Made by a program: the position numbers and the translations under genes
Notes under the pieces: generated by a model
What the model saw: only the letters and a program-made list of their open reading frames with translations
Told to the model about the DNA's origin: nothing
The model's database searches: none
NCBI RefSeq assembly: GCF_029894335.1
Contig: NZ_JARXZC010000016.1
Coordinates: 62,001-126,000 of the forward strand
DNA: 64,000 nt
Direction of reading: 5' to 3'
Source of the DNA: Kitasatospora sp. MAP5-34
Lineage (GTDB): Bacteria; Actinomycetota; Actinomycetes; Streptomycetales; Streptomycetaceae
Shown: one piece after another, positions 17,608 through 26,731 of the stretch
Numbering within the stretch: position 1 is the first letter of the stretch
Layout: each line of letters starts with the position of its first letter

Positions 17608-20600
17608 TCAGGGGGTGGCGGCCGCAGCCTCCATCGCCTTGAGGATCCGCTTCTCCGAGACCGGGGTCGGAGTACCCAACCCCTGGGCGAAGAAGCTGAC
17701 TCGCAGCTCCTCGATCATCCAGCGGATCTGCCGCACCGCCGCCGAGGGCTCCCGCCCGGCGGGCAGCGAGGCCAGCAGCTCGCCGTACGCCTGCTGCACC
17801 TGCTGGACCTTCTGCAGGTGCAGCAGGTCGCGCTGCGGGTGGTTGGGCAGCGCCTCCAGGCGGCGGTCCACCGCGAGCAGGTAGCGCTTGAGGTCGGGCA
17901 GCCGCTGCCAGCCGGTGTCGGTGACGAAGCCCGGGTGGATCAGCGAGGCCAGGTGCAGCCGGATGTCGTTGACGGCGGTGAGCAGTACCGGACTGCTGAC
18001 CGTCTTCAGCCGGTTGGACGCCCTGTGAAAGGCGATCAGGGCGGTGGCCGTCTTCAGGGTGGTGTCCGCCGACAGTTCGTACAGGTCGGCCCGGACCTTG
18101 TCGCGCAGCTTGGTGAACGCCGCCTCGTCCCAGGCCGGCCCGCCGCCGAGCGTCATCAGCCGGTCGGTGGCCGCCGCCACGATGTCCTCGAAGAGGGCGG
18201 GCACCGAGCCGTGCGGGTTGTAGGAGAGCGCCAGCTTGGCCTGGTTGCCCAACCTGCCCTGGATCGACTTGGCGGGGGAGTTGGTGGAGAGGGTGAGCAG
18301 GCGCCGGGTGCCCGCCCACATCGCCTGTTCCTGCGCCTGCGGGGTGTCGAACAGCCGGATCGCCACCGACTCGGTCTCGTCCACCAGCGCCGGGTACGCG
18401 CGCAGCGAGTGCCCGCGCGAGCGCTGCTCGAAGGTGCGCTGGAGCACCGGGAGGCCGGCCGGCCAGCCGGTCAGGCCCTGCTGTTCGATGCCCTGGCCGG
18501 AGGCGGCCGAGGAGAGGGTCTCCTTGAGCTTGGGCTTCAGCTGGAGCCGCAGGTCCTCCAGGTCCTTGGACTCGGCGAGCTTGCGCTTGCCGTCCACCAC
18601 CCGGAAGGTCACCCGCAGGTGGTCGGGCACCCGCTCGTCGTCCCAGGCCTCCGGCGGGATGGTGATGCCGGACATCCGGCGCAGCACGGTCTCCAGGGTC
18701 GGCAGCAGCGGCTCCTGACGGTCCTTCACCTGCCGCAGCGCGGCGGCGGCGAAGTCGGGCGCCGGGACGAAGTTGCGGCGGATCGCCTTCGGCAGCGCCC
18801 GGATGTACGCGGTGACCAACTCGGCCCGCAGGCCCGGGATCTGCCAGTCGAAACCCTCGCCCGTCACCTGGTTGAGGACGGGGAGCGGGATGTGGACCGT
18901 CACGCCGTCCGCATCGCTGCCCGGTTCGAACTGGTAGGTGAGTTTGAAGCGGAGCTTGCCCTGCTGCCAGTAGTCCGGGTAGTCCGCCTCGGTGATGCCG
19001 CCCGCCGCGTCGTTGATCAGCATCGACTTCTCGAAGTTGAGCAGGTCGGGCTGGTCGTGCCGGGTCTTCTTCCACCAGGAGTCGAAGTGCCGGGTGGAGA
19101 CGATGTCCTCGGGCAGGCGGCCGTCGTAGAAGTCGAAGAGCGTCTGGTCGTCGACCATGATGTCGCGGCGGCGGGCCCGGTTCTCCAGCTCCTCCACCTC
19201 GGAGAGCAGCTTGCGGTTCTCCGCGTAGAACGGGTGGTGGGTCTCCCAGTCGCCCTCGACCAGCGCGTTGCGGATGAACAGCTCGCGGCAGAGCTCGGCG
19301 TCGATCCGGCCGTAGTTGACCTTGCGCTGGGCGACGATCGGCATCCCGTAGAGGGTCACCCGCTCGAAGGCCAGCACGGCGCCGGCCTTCTTCTCCCAGT
19401 GCGGCTCGCTGTACGTCTTCTTGATCAGGTGCCCGGCGAGCGGCTCGACCCACTCCGGCTCGATCTTGGCGTTCACCCGGGCCCAGAGCCGCGAGGTCTC
19501 CACCAGCTCCGCCGACATCACCCAGCGCGGCGGCTTCTTGAACAGCCCCGACCCCGGGAACACCGCGAACCGGGCGCCGCGCGCACCGCCGTACTCGCGC
19601 TTCTCCACGTCGTACAGGCCGAGGTGCGAGAGCAGACCGGAGAGCAGCGACTGGTGGATGCGGTCCGCGTCCGGCTCGGCGTCCGGGTGCGGCTCCTCGA
19701 TGGTCACGCCGAGCTGCTTCGCGACGGTCCGCAGCTGGGAGTAGATGTCCTGCCACTCCCGTATCCGCAGGTAGTTCAGGAACTCGGACTTGCACATCCG
19801 GCGGAAGGCGGAGCTGGACAGCTCCTTCTGCTGCTCGCGGACGTACCGCCACATCGCGAGGTAGGCGAGGAAGTCGGAGGTCTCGGAGTTGAAGCGGCGG
19901 TGGCGCTCGTCGGCCGCCTGGCGCTTCTCGGACGGGCGTTCGCGCGGGTCCTGGATGGAGAGCGCGGCGGCGATCACCATCACGTCGCGGACGCAGCCGT
20001 TCTTGTCCGCCTCCAGCACCATCCGGGCCAGCCGCGGGTCGACGGGCAGCTGGGCGAGCTGGCGGCCGAGCGGGGTGAGGCGCTTGCGGTGGTCTTTCTC
20101 GGCCGGGTCGAGCGCGCCCAGCTCGTGGAGCAGGTTGACGCCGTCCTTGATGTTGCGCGAGTCCGGCGGGTCGAGGAACGGGAAGGCGGCGATGTCGCCG
20201 AGGCCGGCCGCCGTCATCTGCAGGATGACCGAGGCCAGGTTGGTGCGCAGGATCTCCGCGTCGGTGAACTCCGGGCGGGAGAGGAAGTCCTCCTCCGAGT
20301 ACAGCCGGATGGCGATGCCGTCCGAGGTACGGCCGCAGCGGCCCTTGCGCTGGTTGGCGCTGGCCTGGCTGATCGCCTCGATCGGCAGGCGCTGGACCTT
20401 GGTGCGGTGGCTGTAGCGGGAGATCCGGGCGGTGCCCGGGTCGATCACGTACTTGATGCCGGGGACGGTGAGCGAGGTCTCCGCGACGTTGGTCGCCAGG
20501 ACGATCCGGCGGCTGTTCGAGCGCTGGAAGACCCGGTGCTGCTCGGCGGAGCTCAGGCGGGCGTAGAGGGGGAGGACCTCGGTGAACTTGAGCTTCAGCT

Positions 20601-21564
20601 TGTCGAGCGCGTCGGCGGTGTCGCGGATCTCGCGCTCGCCGGAGAGGAAGACCAGGATGTCGCCCGGGCCCTCGGCCTGCAGCTCCTGGGCGGCCTCGCA
20701 GATCGCCTGGATCTGGTCGCGGTCGCGGTCGAGGTCCTCTTCCTCCTGGGCGTCGTCGACGACCGGCCGGTACCGGACCTCGACCGGATACGTCCGGCCG
20801 GAGACCTCGATGATCGGCGCGTCGTTGAAGTGCTTGGCGAAGCGCTCCGGGTCGATCGTCGCCGAGGTGATGATCACCTTGAGGTCCGGGCGGCGCGGGA
20901 GCAGCTGCTTGACGTACCCGAGGATGAAGTCGATGTTGAGGCTGCGCTCGTGCGCCTCGTCGATGATCAGAGTGTCGTACTGGCGCAGCTCGCGGTCGGT
21001 CTGGATCTCGGCGAGCAGGATGCCGTCCGTCATCAGCTTGACCAGGGTGTCCGGGCCGACCTGGTCGGTGAACCGGACCTTCCAGCCGACCGCCTCGCCG
21101 AGCGGGGTCTTCAGCTCCTCGGCCACCCGGTCCGCCACCGTGCGGGCGGCGATCCGGCGCGGCTGGGTGTGGCCGATCAGGCCCTTCACGCCGCGACCCA
21201 GCTCCAGACAGATCTTCGGGATCTGGGTGGTCTTCCCGGAGCCCGTCTCACCGGCGACGATGACCACCTGGTGGTCCCGGACCGCAGCGAGGATGTCGTC
21301 CCGCTTCTGGCTGACCGGCAGCTCCGCCGGGTACGTGATCTCCGGGACGGCGGCCCGGCGCTGCCCGACCCGCAGCTCGGCGCGTTCGATGTCGGAGGCC
21401 AGCTCGCGGGCGATCTTCTGCTGCGCCTCGGGCTTACGGACCCGCCGCGCGCCGTCCAGTCGCCGGCCGATCCGCTGCTGGTCGCGGAGCATCAGCTCGG
21501 GCAGGCGGGCGGCCAACCCCCCGATGGTGGGTGCATCGGCGGGCTGGGCTACGGGAGAACTCAC
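17608..21564 (-). CDS. hrpA: HrpA-type DEAH-box ATP-dependent RNA helicase
   Basis: About 1318 residues. Start options are a GTG at 21564 (VSSPVAQPADAP), which has AGAGGGA at good spacing, and upstream ATGs at 21573 and 21609. Helicase motifs are clear: Walker A VIVAGETGSGKTT, LIIDEAHERSLN (DEAH), ITSATIDPERF and QRKGRCGR (motif VI). HA2, OB and a DUF3418-type C-terminus (RRNFVPAPDFAAAALRQV) follow. Bacterial HrpA proteins are cytosolic RNA helicases linked to mRNA processing and ribosome rescue. Same position relative to bldC as in S. coelicolor. Confidence 0.93.
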   Translation of the reverse strand: MSSPVAQPADAPTIGGLAARLPELMLRDQQRIGRRLDGARRVRKPEAQQKIARELASDIERAELRVGQRRAAVPEITYPAELPVSQKRDDILAAVRDHQVVIVAGETGSGKTTQIPKICLELGRGVKGLIGHTQPRRIAARTVADRVAEELKTPLGEAVGWKVRFTDQVGPDTLVKLMTDGILLAEIQTDRELRQYDTLIIDEAHERSLNIDFILGYVKQLLPRRPDLKVIITSATIDPERFAKHFNDAPIIEVSGRTYPVEVRYRPVVDDAQEEEDLDRDRDQIQAICEAAQELQAEGPGDILVFLSGEREIRDTADALDKLKLKFTEVLPLYARLSSAEQHRVFQRSNSRRIVLATNVAETSLTVPGIKYVIDPGTARISRYSHRTKVQRLPIEAISQASANQRKGRCGRTSDGIAIRLYSEEDFLSRPEFTDAEILRTNLASVILQMTAAGLGDIAAFPFLDPPDSRNIKDGVNLLHELGALDPAEKDHRKRLTPLGRQLAQLPVDPRLARMVLEADKNGCVRDVMVIAAALSIQDPRERPSEKRQAADERHRRFNSETSDFLAYLAMWRYVREQQKELSSSAFRRMCKSEFLNYLRIREWQDIYSQLRTVAKQLGVTIEEPHPDAEPDADRIHQSLLSGLLSHLGLYDVEKREYGGARGARFAVFPGSGLFKKPPRWVMSAELVETSRLWARVNAKIEPEWVEPLAGHLIKKTYSEPHWEKKAGAVLAFERVTLYGMPIVAQRKVNYGRIDAELCRELFIRNALVEGDWETHHPFYAENRKLLSEVEELENRARRRDIMVDDQTLFDFYDGRLPEDIVSTRHFDSWWKKTRHDQPDLLNFEKSMLINDAAGGITEADYPDYWQQGKLRFKLTYQFEPGSDADGVTVHIPLPVLNQVTGEGFDWQIPGLRAELVTAYIRALPKAIRRNFVPAPDFAAAALRQVKDRQEPLLPTLETVLRRMSGITIPPEAWDDERVPDHLRVTFRVVDGKRKLAESKDLEDLRLQLKPKLKETLSSAASGQGIEQQGLTGWPAGLPVLQRTFEQRSRGHSLRAYPALVDETESVAIRLFDTPQAQEQAMWAGTRRLLTLSTNSPAKSIQGRLGNQAKLALSYNPHGSVPALFEDIVAAATDRLMTLGGGPAWDEAAFTKLRDKVRADLYELSADTTLKTATALIAFHRASNRLKTVSSPVLLTAVNDIRLHLASLIHPGFVTDTGWQRLPDLKRYLLAVDRRLEALPNHPQRDLLHLQKVQQVQQAYGELLASLPAGREPSAAVRQIRWMIEELRVSFFAQGLGTPTPVSEKRILKAMEAAAATP

Positions 21565-21881
21565 TGCGGACATCCCTCTAGGTTCGCAAGGAGGCACGGG
21601 CTGGCGCACCTCGGTTTTCGAGCCCCTCCAGTGTCACAGACCGAGGTGACCCGGCGGACGAGCCGGGGTCTACGCTCCTCGGCAGGACTCTGGCAGGACT
21701 CTGGCAGGCTGGAGCGGCCGGCAGACGGTGGGCGGGTACCGGTCGTCGTTGGATGATCGCCCAGGTCAAGTGGCCCTACGAACTGGAACCGCCGACTGTC
21801 GCACTGCTGGCCGGTGACACCCGGGTCGGCTAGCCTCTTGACGGATTATCAGCGCACGTGCGGGTGTACGGGGGAGCAGGG

Positions 21882-22211
21882 ATGAACTTCTTCAGCAAGG
21901 CCTGGGACGACGTCACGAGCGTCGCCAAGGACGTCGTGATGGCGCCCTCCGAGATCGCGCACTGGACGCTCAACGAGATGTTCGGCTCGGGCGATCTGAG
22001 CAAGATCGCGCAGGAGCTGGCCGACCTCGGCAAGGCGGTCGACGGGCTCGGCAAGGACATCGACTCGTGCCTCTCCACCCTCACCTGGCACGGCCCGGCG
22101 TCCGATGCCTTCGTCAGCCATGCCCACGGGCGCGTCCGGGAGATCTCGTCCGTCGCCGACCAGCTCGGGGAGCTCAGCAAGTCCGTCGCGCGGCTCAACA
22201 GCGTCTTCTGA
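21882..22211 (+). CDS. WXG100-like small protein, candidate type VII secretion substrate
   Basis: 109 residues from the ATG at 21882 (MNFFSKAWDDVTSVAKDVVM), which follows GGGGGAG. The sequence is largely helical and contains TWHGPASDAF, a WXG motif at the predicted helix hairpin, with a second helix (VREISSVADQLGELSKSVAR). Length and motif fit the WXG100/ESAT-6 superfamily, secreted as helical dimers by ESX/type VII systems without a Sec signal. No signal peptide is present. It lies 98 bases before a signal-less NlpC/P60 protein that is probably its partner. No EccC or other ESX component is in the window. Confidence 0.7.
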   Translation: MNFFSKAWDDVTSVAKDVVMAPSEIAHWTLNEMFGSGDLSKIAQELADLGKAVDGLGKDIDSCLSTLTWHGPASDAFVSHAHGRVREISSVADQLGELSKSVARLNSVF

Positions 22212-22309
22212 CGGCAGGCGCCCGCTTGTGGCGCCGGCTTCGAGCTTCAGTGGCTCCAGTGGAAATCGGTTCACCGATCAGTAGCGATCAGTAGAAGGAA
22301 TCGGATCGT

Positions 22310-23416
22310 ATGGCTAGTGGGCAGTTCGGCGTCCAGATGCAGGATCTCGGGAAGATCCAGAACGACTGGCTGGGGCTCAGCCAGAAGCTGGACGAGTTGA
22401 ACCAGAGACTCGGCAGCATCCGCGAGGCGATCACCCGGGCCACCGAGATCGACCTCGCTTCGAGCGCGATCGCCGGGATCCCGGGGATCGGCACGGCGTA
22501 CGACGTCGTCAAGGACGTCAAGGAGATCAAGGCGCGGGCGGATGCGCTCGCCCAGTTCAAGGAGCAGCTCACCAAGGAACTCGCCGACGACGCTCAGAAG
22601 ATCCTGGGGGTGATGAAGGAGTACCAGGACATCGAGCAGAAGATCGAGGACGAGCTGAAGAAGAAGCAGCAGCCGGTGGCCACGCCCCCGGCCCCGGTGG
22701 CGCCGACGCCCGGGCCCGCGCCGAAGCCGGTGCTCGCCGGTGGTGCGGGTGACGGCGGTGGTGGCGGCGACTCTGGTGGTGGCGGCGGTGGTAGCCACGG
22801 CGGTGGCGGGCACAGCGGTGGCGGGCACAGCGGTGGTGGCGGTGGTGACACCGGCGGTGGTGGCGGTGGCGGTGGCGGTGGCAACACCGGGACGTACCAG
22901 CCCGGGCACGGCAACGGGAACTGGGGCACCACCGGCAACTGGGGCAGTCACACCCGCCAGGGCGGTGGCGTCGAGACGGCGCCGAAGCTGGAGGGTCTCC
23001 CGCAGGATCGCCAAGACGCCCTGAACCGTGCGCTGGAGCGGATCAACCACCGGATCGGCTACAGCCAGACGGCCTTCACCAACGGCTACCGGGACGACTG
23101 CTCGGGCTTCGTCTCCGCCGCCTGGGGCCTCCCCACGCCGGGCCGGACCACCTGGACCCTGATGCAGGGCGACGTCTCGCACCGCATCAGCAAGGACGAT
23201 CTGCAGCCCGGTGACGCGCTCATCGCGGGCGACCACACCGTCCTGTTCGGGGGCTGGGCCGACGCCGCGCACACCAAGTACATCGCGCTGGAGGACAACG
23301 GCTCGCAGGGCACGATCTCGCACGTGATCCCGTACCCGTACTACGCCCGCGACGCGAACTCGGAGGCGGCCGGCGGTCACCCGTACCTGCCGTACCGCCG
23401 CAACGGGATGAGCTGA
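22310..23416 (+). CDS. NlpC/P60 peptidoglycan hydrolase with helical N-terminal export-like domain
   Basis: 368 residues. Residues 1-125 are helical and coiled-coil-like (LGLSQKLDELNQRLGSIREA), resembling a WXG/LXG-type targeting domain. Residues about 126-225 are a Pro then Gly/His/Ser-rich linker. The C-terminus is an NlpC/P60 domain: YRDDCSGFVSAAWGL carries the catalytic Cys and GDHTVLFGGW the His. Such enzymes cut the D-Glu/mDAP stem-peptide bond. There is no Sec or Tat signal, so export through ESX together with the WXG100-like neighbour is the natural inference. It could be a cell-wall remodelling enzyme or an antibacterial effector; no obvious immunity gene follows. Confidence 0.82.
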   Translation: MASGQFGVQMQDLGKIQNDWLGLSQKLDELNQRLGSIREAITRATEIDLASSAIAGIPGIGTAYDVVKDVKEIKARADALAQFKEQLTKELADDAQKILGVMKEYQDIEQKIEDELKKKQQPVATPPAPVAPTPGPAPKPVLAGGAGDGGGGGDSGGGGGGSHGGGGHSGGGHSGGGGGDTGGGGGGGGGGNTGTYQPGHGNGNWGTTGNWGSHTRQGGGVETAPKLEGLPQDRQDALNRALERINHRIGYSQTAFTNGYRDDCSGFVSAAWGLPTPGRTTWTLMQGDVSHRISKDDLQPGDALIAGDHTVLFGGWADAAHTKYIALEDNGSQGTISHVIPYPYYARDANSEAAGGHPYLPYRRNGMS

Positions 23417-23421
23417 TCCCG

Positions 23422-23471
23422 CTGTTCCGGCCCTGACCCCGGCTCCGGCCGGGGTCGGGTGGGCGGAACAG
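23422..23471. terminator. Two-tier bidirectional terminator
   Basis: Outer arms CTGTTCCG / CGGAACAG (23422-23429, 23464-23471) and an inner GACCCCGGC / GCCGGGGTC stem lie between convergent genes. Confidence 0.75.
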
Positions 23472-23475
23472 GGTG

Positions 23476-24171
23476 CTACCGGTTCTTCCGGACGGCCTCG
23501 CGCCAGATCAGCCGGGGGATGCTCGGCTTGACCTCCGTGGTGACCACGCCCACCGCCTTGCGGACGAAGCGGTCGTCGGTCAGCTGCCGCAGCATGCTCG
23601 CGGCGAGGTCGGCTCGCGCGGTGAAGACACCGTCGGCGCTGTGCTCGGTGAGCCGGTAGTCGGTCACCGCCGGGTTGTCGAACAGTCCGGAGGGCCGGAC
23701 GACCGTCCAGTCCAGGTCGCTGGCTCCGAGCACCGCCTCCATCCGGCGCATGTCCTCGTGTGCGGTCCGGGCGATCACCCGGTTCACGTACGGGTCCAGC
23801 ACGTGGTTGAAGAAGAACGCGCCGCTGGGCCGCCAGGCGGGGTCGAGGACGCTGGAGCTGACGGCCACCAGCCGCTTCACGCCGTGCCGCCGCATGGCCG
23901 CGACGACGTTCCGTGCCCCCGCCGAGTAGACGGTGACCGGTCGGCGGCTGGGTGGGACGCCGAGGGCCGAGACGACGGCGTCGCTGCCGGCGATCGCGGC
24001 GTCGACCGCGTCCGCGTCGGCGACGTCGGCGGCGATCGTGGTGAGCCCGCTCCGGGCCGGCAGGGTCTCCGGGCGGCGGGCGACGGCGGTGACCAGGTGG
24101 CCGGCCGCCAGGGCCTGGTCGATCAGCTGACGGCCGGTCGGTCCGGTGGCTCCGAGGACGACGGTACGCAT
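23476..24171 (-). CDS. NAD(P)H-binding SDR-like (NmrA-type) protein
   Basis: 231 residues from the ATG at 24171, with GAGGAG upstream. The N-terminus MRTVVLGATGPTGRQLIDQA has the GxxGxxG nucleotide-binding loop of atypical SDRs, followed by VTAVARRPETL, VSALGVPP and VAVSSSVLDP. It lacks a full YxxxK catalytic pair, as in NmrA/NAD(P)-binding_10 proteins, so it may sense or use NAD(P) in an unknown reductive step. It is divergent from a TetR regulator whose palindromic operator lies between them, so it is the likely target of that regulator. Confidence 0.85.
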   Translation of the reverse strand: MRTVVLGATGPTGRQLIDQALAAGHLVTAVARRPETLPARSGLTTIAADVADADAVDAAIAGSDAVVSALGVPPSRRPVTVYSAGARNVVAAMRRHGVKRLVAVSSSVLDPAWRPSGAFFFNHVLDPYVNRVIARTAHEDMRRMEAVLGASDLDWTVVRPSGLFDNPAVTDYRLTEHSADGVFTARADLAASMLRQLTDDRFVRKAVGVVTTEVKPSIPRLIWREAVRKNR

Positions 24172-24243
24172 GGGTTCACTCCTCACCTCGCCCCGGTCGG
24201 TCCGGGGCTCTGAACGCCTTGACAGTGCCAACCTCCGTCTCCA

Positions 24244-24262
24244 TATTCAATGTTGATGAATA
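24244..24262. promoter_or_regulatory. Palindrome overlapping the TetR start codon, probable operator
   Basis: TATTCA (24244-24249) and TGAATA (24257-24262) are perfect inverted arms around 7 bases that include the ATG at 24250. The position between the regulator and the divergent SDR gene is typical for TetR autoregulation and control of the neighbour. Confidence 0.6.
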
Positions 24263-24846
24263 AATTACGAGGTCGTCCACGGGGCAATCCCCCCACCAGG
24301 GCCCGGATCGCCGAGGCCGCCCGGGGCCTGTTCCTGCGACACGGATACCGGGGCACCACGCTGCGGGCGATCGCCGCCGAGGCCTGCGTCGACTCGGCAC
24401 TCATCAGCTACCACTTCGGGTCCAAGCAGGGCCTGTTCGGCGAGGTCACGCAGTTGCAGTGCGCCGAATCGCTCGCCCTGTCCACGGTTCTGGCGGGCGA
24501 CCCGGCGGGTCTGCCCGACCGTCTCCTGCGGGCCGTCACCGACCTCTGGGACGACACCGAGTTCAACCGGCTGGCCGTCCAGAACGAGGACGTGATGCGG
24601 GTGTTCAGGGAGTACCTCGAGAGCGAGGTGCTCGGTCGGATCGCTGAATATCTCGGTGGGCCGGACGCGACCGAACGGGCCATCGCCGCCGTCACCGTGA
24701 TCGGCGGCCTGATCTTCACCAGGTACCTGAACCCGCTGCCCGCCACCGCCCGCCTCTCGGCCGCCGACGTGCACCGCATCCTCGGTCCGACCCTGCGGGT
24801 GGCGCTGCAGAGCCGCCCCCGGTACGCCCTGGCCGGGCGGCGCTGA
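24250..24846 (+). CDS. TetR-family transcriptional regulator with a TTA codon
   Basis: 198 residues. Residues 10-60 form the TetR helix-turn-helix (RIAEAARGLFLRHGYRGTTL, then IAAEACVDSALISYHFGSKQ). The C-terminal ligand domain resembles TetR_C_17-like domains (EDVMRVFREYLESEVLGRIA). Codon 6 is TTA (24265-24267), so translation should depend on the bldA tRNA if the ATG at 24250 or 24256 is used. A palindrome overlaps its own start, and it is divergent from the NAD(P)-binding gene. Ligand unknown. Confidence 0.92.
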   Translation: MLMNKLRGRPRGNPPTRARIAEAARGLFLRHGYRGTTLRAIAAEACVDSALISYHFGSKQGLFGEVTQLQCAESLALSTVLAGDPAGLPDRLLRAVTDLWDDTEFNRLAVQNEDVMRVFREYLESEVLGRIAEYLGGPDATERAIAAVTVIGGLIFTRYLNPLPATARLSAADVHRILGPTLRVALQSRPRYALAGRR

Positions 24847-24916
24847 CGTCGCGGGCGGCGGAGCGTCGTGGGGTGTGTGCGCCCGGCCTGGCCGGGCGGT
24901 CTGGAACACTCTCGGC

Positions 24917-26041
24917 GTGACCCGATCGAAGAAGGTGCCCGAGCCGGCCAGGAACGTGCCCGGACCGGCCGAGAGCGTACGACCGTTGGAGCTCTTCTTC
25001 GATCTGGTCTTCGTGTTCACGATCACCCAGATCGCCTCGGTGCTCGCCGCCCGGCCGACGGCGCAGGACCTGGCCCGGGTCATGGTGCTGCTGGCCCTCA
25101 CCTGGTGGATGTACGCCGGTTACGCCTGGCTCACCAACTCCCTGGATCTGGAGCGCACCCGGCCCCGGTTGCTCCTGCTGACCGGGATGGCGGGGTTCTT
25201 CGTGATGTCGCTGGCCGTGCCGAGGTCGTTCGAACCGGGCCCGTGGGGCCTGGTGTTCGGGATCGCCTACCTGGTCGTGGTGCTGGTCCACACGGTCGGC
25301 TTCCTGGGGACCTCGGGCCGCGCGGGCATCACCCGGGTCGGTCCGCTCAACCTGACCAGCGCGCTGATCCTGGTGGCGGCCGGTGCCGCCCCGGACCGGC
25401 TGCGGCTCTGGATCATGGCAGCGGCCTGCCTGCTTCAGCTGCTGGCGCCGTTCATCACGGGGGTCGGGGGTTTCACCGTCGGGGTCGGGCACTTCGTCGA
25501 GCGGCACGGTCTCGCCGTGATCATCCTGCTCGGCGAGTCGATCGTGGAGGTCGGCACGGCCGCCACCGGACAGTCGGACGTGCTGGTGGTGGTCGTCGGT
25601 TCGCTGCTCGCGCTCGCCCTCACGGCGGCGATGTGGTGGCTGTACTTCGACCGCGAGGAGCGGGAGAGCGAGCGGCTGCTGCACCGCATGCCGCCGGAGC
25701 GCCGGGCCCGGGTGGCGGTGTACGCGTTCGGCTACGCGTACTACGTCATGATCCTCGGCATCGCCGTCACAGCGGTCGGGATGCAGGAGGCGATCGACTC
25801 CTTCGACGGCCCGATGCACGGGCTGCCGGCCGGGCTGCTGCCGCTGGGCGCGGCGCTCTTCCTGTTCGGCCTCGCGTACTTCCGTCGCAGCCTGGCCGGT
25901 ACCTGGCCGGTGGCCCGGCTGCTGGGCGCCGTCGCGGTGGCCGTCGGCGCGCCCGTCGCGCGGTGGGGCGGCGGGTGGCAGGCGCTCGCCGTCACCACGG
26001 CGGTGCTGGTGGGCCTGGTGCTGGCGGAGCAGCGGCCGTAG
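24917..26041 (+). CDS. Low-temperature-requirement A (LtrA) family membrane protein
   Basis: 374 residues from a GTG at 24917 (VTRSKKVPEPARN). RPLELFFDLVFVFTITQIAS is the LtrA signature, and several hydrophobic helices follow, including LTWWMYAGYAWLTNSLDL, HGLAVIILLGESIVEVG and LVGLVLAEQRP at the end. About ten membrane segments are predicted by eye. LtrA proteins are integral membrane proteins first linked to growth of Listeria at low temperature; the molecular role is unknown. It converges with the MarR gene. Confidence 0.92.
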   Translation: MTRSKKVPEPARNVPGPAESVRPLELFFDLVFVFTITQIASVLAARPTAQDLARVMVLLALTWWMYAGYAWLTNSLDLERTRPRLLLLTGMAGFFVMSLAVPRSFEPGPWGLVFGIAYLVVVLVHTVGFLGTSGRAGITRVGPLNLTSALILVAAGAAPDRLRLWIMAAACLLQLLAPFITGVGGFTVGVGHFVERHGLAVIILLGESIVEVGTAATGQSDVLVVVVGSLLALALTAAMWWLYFDREERESERLLHRMPPERRARVAVYAFGYAYYVMILGIAVTAVGMQEAIDSFDGPMHGLPAGLLPLGAALFLFGLAYFRRSLAGTWPVARLLGAVAVAVGAPVARWGGGWQALAVTTAVLVGLVLAEQRP

Positions 26042-26056
26042 CCGACCGGTACTCCG

Positions 26057-26557
26057 TCAGGGTTGGTCGGGGAAGCGGGTGCGGATGGCGTGGCCGCCAT
26101 GGGTGCCGTCCAGGAGTGGGCGCAGCAGGCGGACCAGGGTGTCGGCGTCCTCGCCGGAGAGCACTGCTGACATGCCGTCGATCAGCCGGTCGCTCGCCTC
26201 GCCGAGCCGGGCGGCCAGGCCTCGGCCCGCGTCGGTGAGATCGATCAGCACGGCGCGTTTGTCCTGCTGGTGCGGCGCGCGGTTGACCAGTTCGCGCTGG
26301 ACCAGCGAGTCGACCAGGCGGCTTGGGCTGCCCTGTTCGCACACCAGCAGCCGTCCGAGGGCGGCCAGCGTCAGCGGCCCGTGGCCGGCCAGCACGTCGA
26401 GCACCTCGGCCTGGGCGGGTGTCAGCCCGAGGTGGCGCAGCGCCTCGCCGAGCCGGCGGCTGCCTTCGCGCTGGGCCGCGAGGATCAGGTAGCGCAGCTC
26501 GTGGTGGGCGGTCCGGTCGGTCCGGGCGGGGTGATCGGGGCGATCGGGTGAGGTCAC
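26057..26557 (-). CDS. MarR-family transcriptional regulator
   Basis: 166 residues from a GTG at 26557, with AAGGA upstream; the frame continues upstream through the palindromic promoter region but that part is not coding-like. Core winged-helix motifs are LGLTPAQAEVLDVLAGHGPL, ALGRLLVCEQGSPSRLVDSL and the wing RAPHQQDKRAVLIDLTDAGR. It probably binds the palindromes at 26600-26680 and controls the divergent saccharopine-dehydrogenase-like and MBL-fold genes as well as itself. The effector is unknown. Confidence 0.92.
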   Translation of the reverse strand: MTSPDRPDHPARTDRTAHHELRYLILAAQREGSRRLGEALRHLGLTPAQAEVLDVLAGHGPLTLAALGRLLVCEQGSPSRLVDSLVQRELVNRAPHQQDKRAVLIDLTDAGRGLAARLGEASDRLIDGMSAVLSGEDADTLVRLLRPLLDGTHGGHAIRTRFPDQP

Positions 26558-26599
26558 GGGCTGTCCTTCGGGCGGGTGAGCTGCGGGCCCGGCCAGTCT

Positions 26600-26680
26600 A
26601 TCAATGACGCAACATTGATGCTGTGACATCGATACCGTGACATTGATGATGAAACATCGATGTGTAATCATCAATGTCAC
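26600..26680. promoter_or_regulatory. Two palindromes sharing the half-site ATCAATG, probable MarR operators
   Basis: Operator 1 is ATCAATG-n6-CATTGAT (26600-26619). Operator 2 has perfect 14-base arms GTGACATTGATGAT and ATCATCAATGTCAC (26637-26650, 26667-26680) around 16 bases that contain a further ACATCGATGT palindrome. They lie between the MarR gene and the divergent gene at 26732. The shared CATTGAT half-site supports a single regulator. Confidence 0.7.
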
Positions 26681-26731
26681 GTCACCGTTTCTGTGCGGTG
26701 CCCGATCGACTCCTGCGGTAAGGAACAGCTC

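Noticed and set aside
17431-21756. 1441-residue open frame antisense to hrpA
   Set aside because: Low-complexity Arg/Leu/Val/Gln translation typical of a shadow frame; the minus-strand frame has all helicase motifs.
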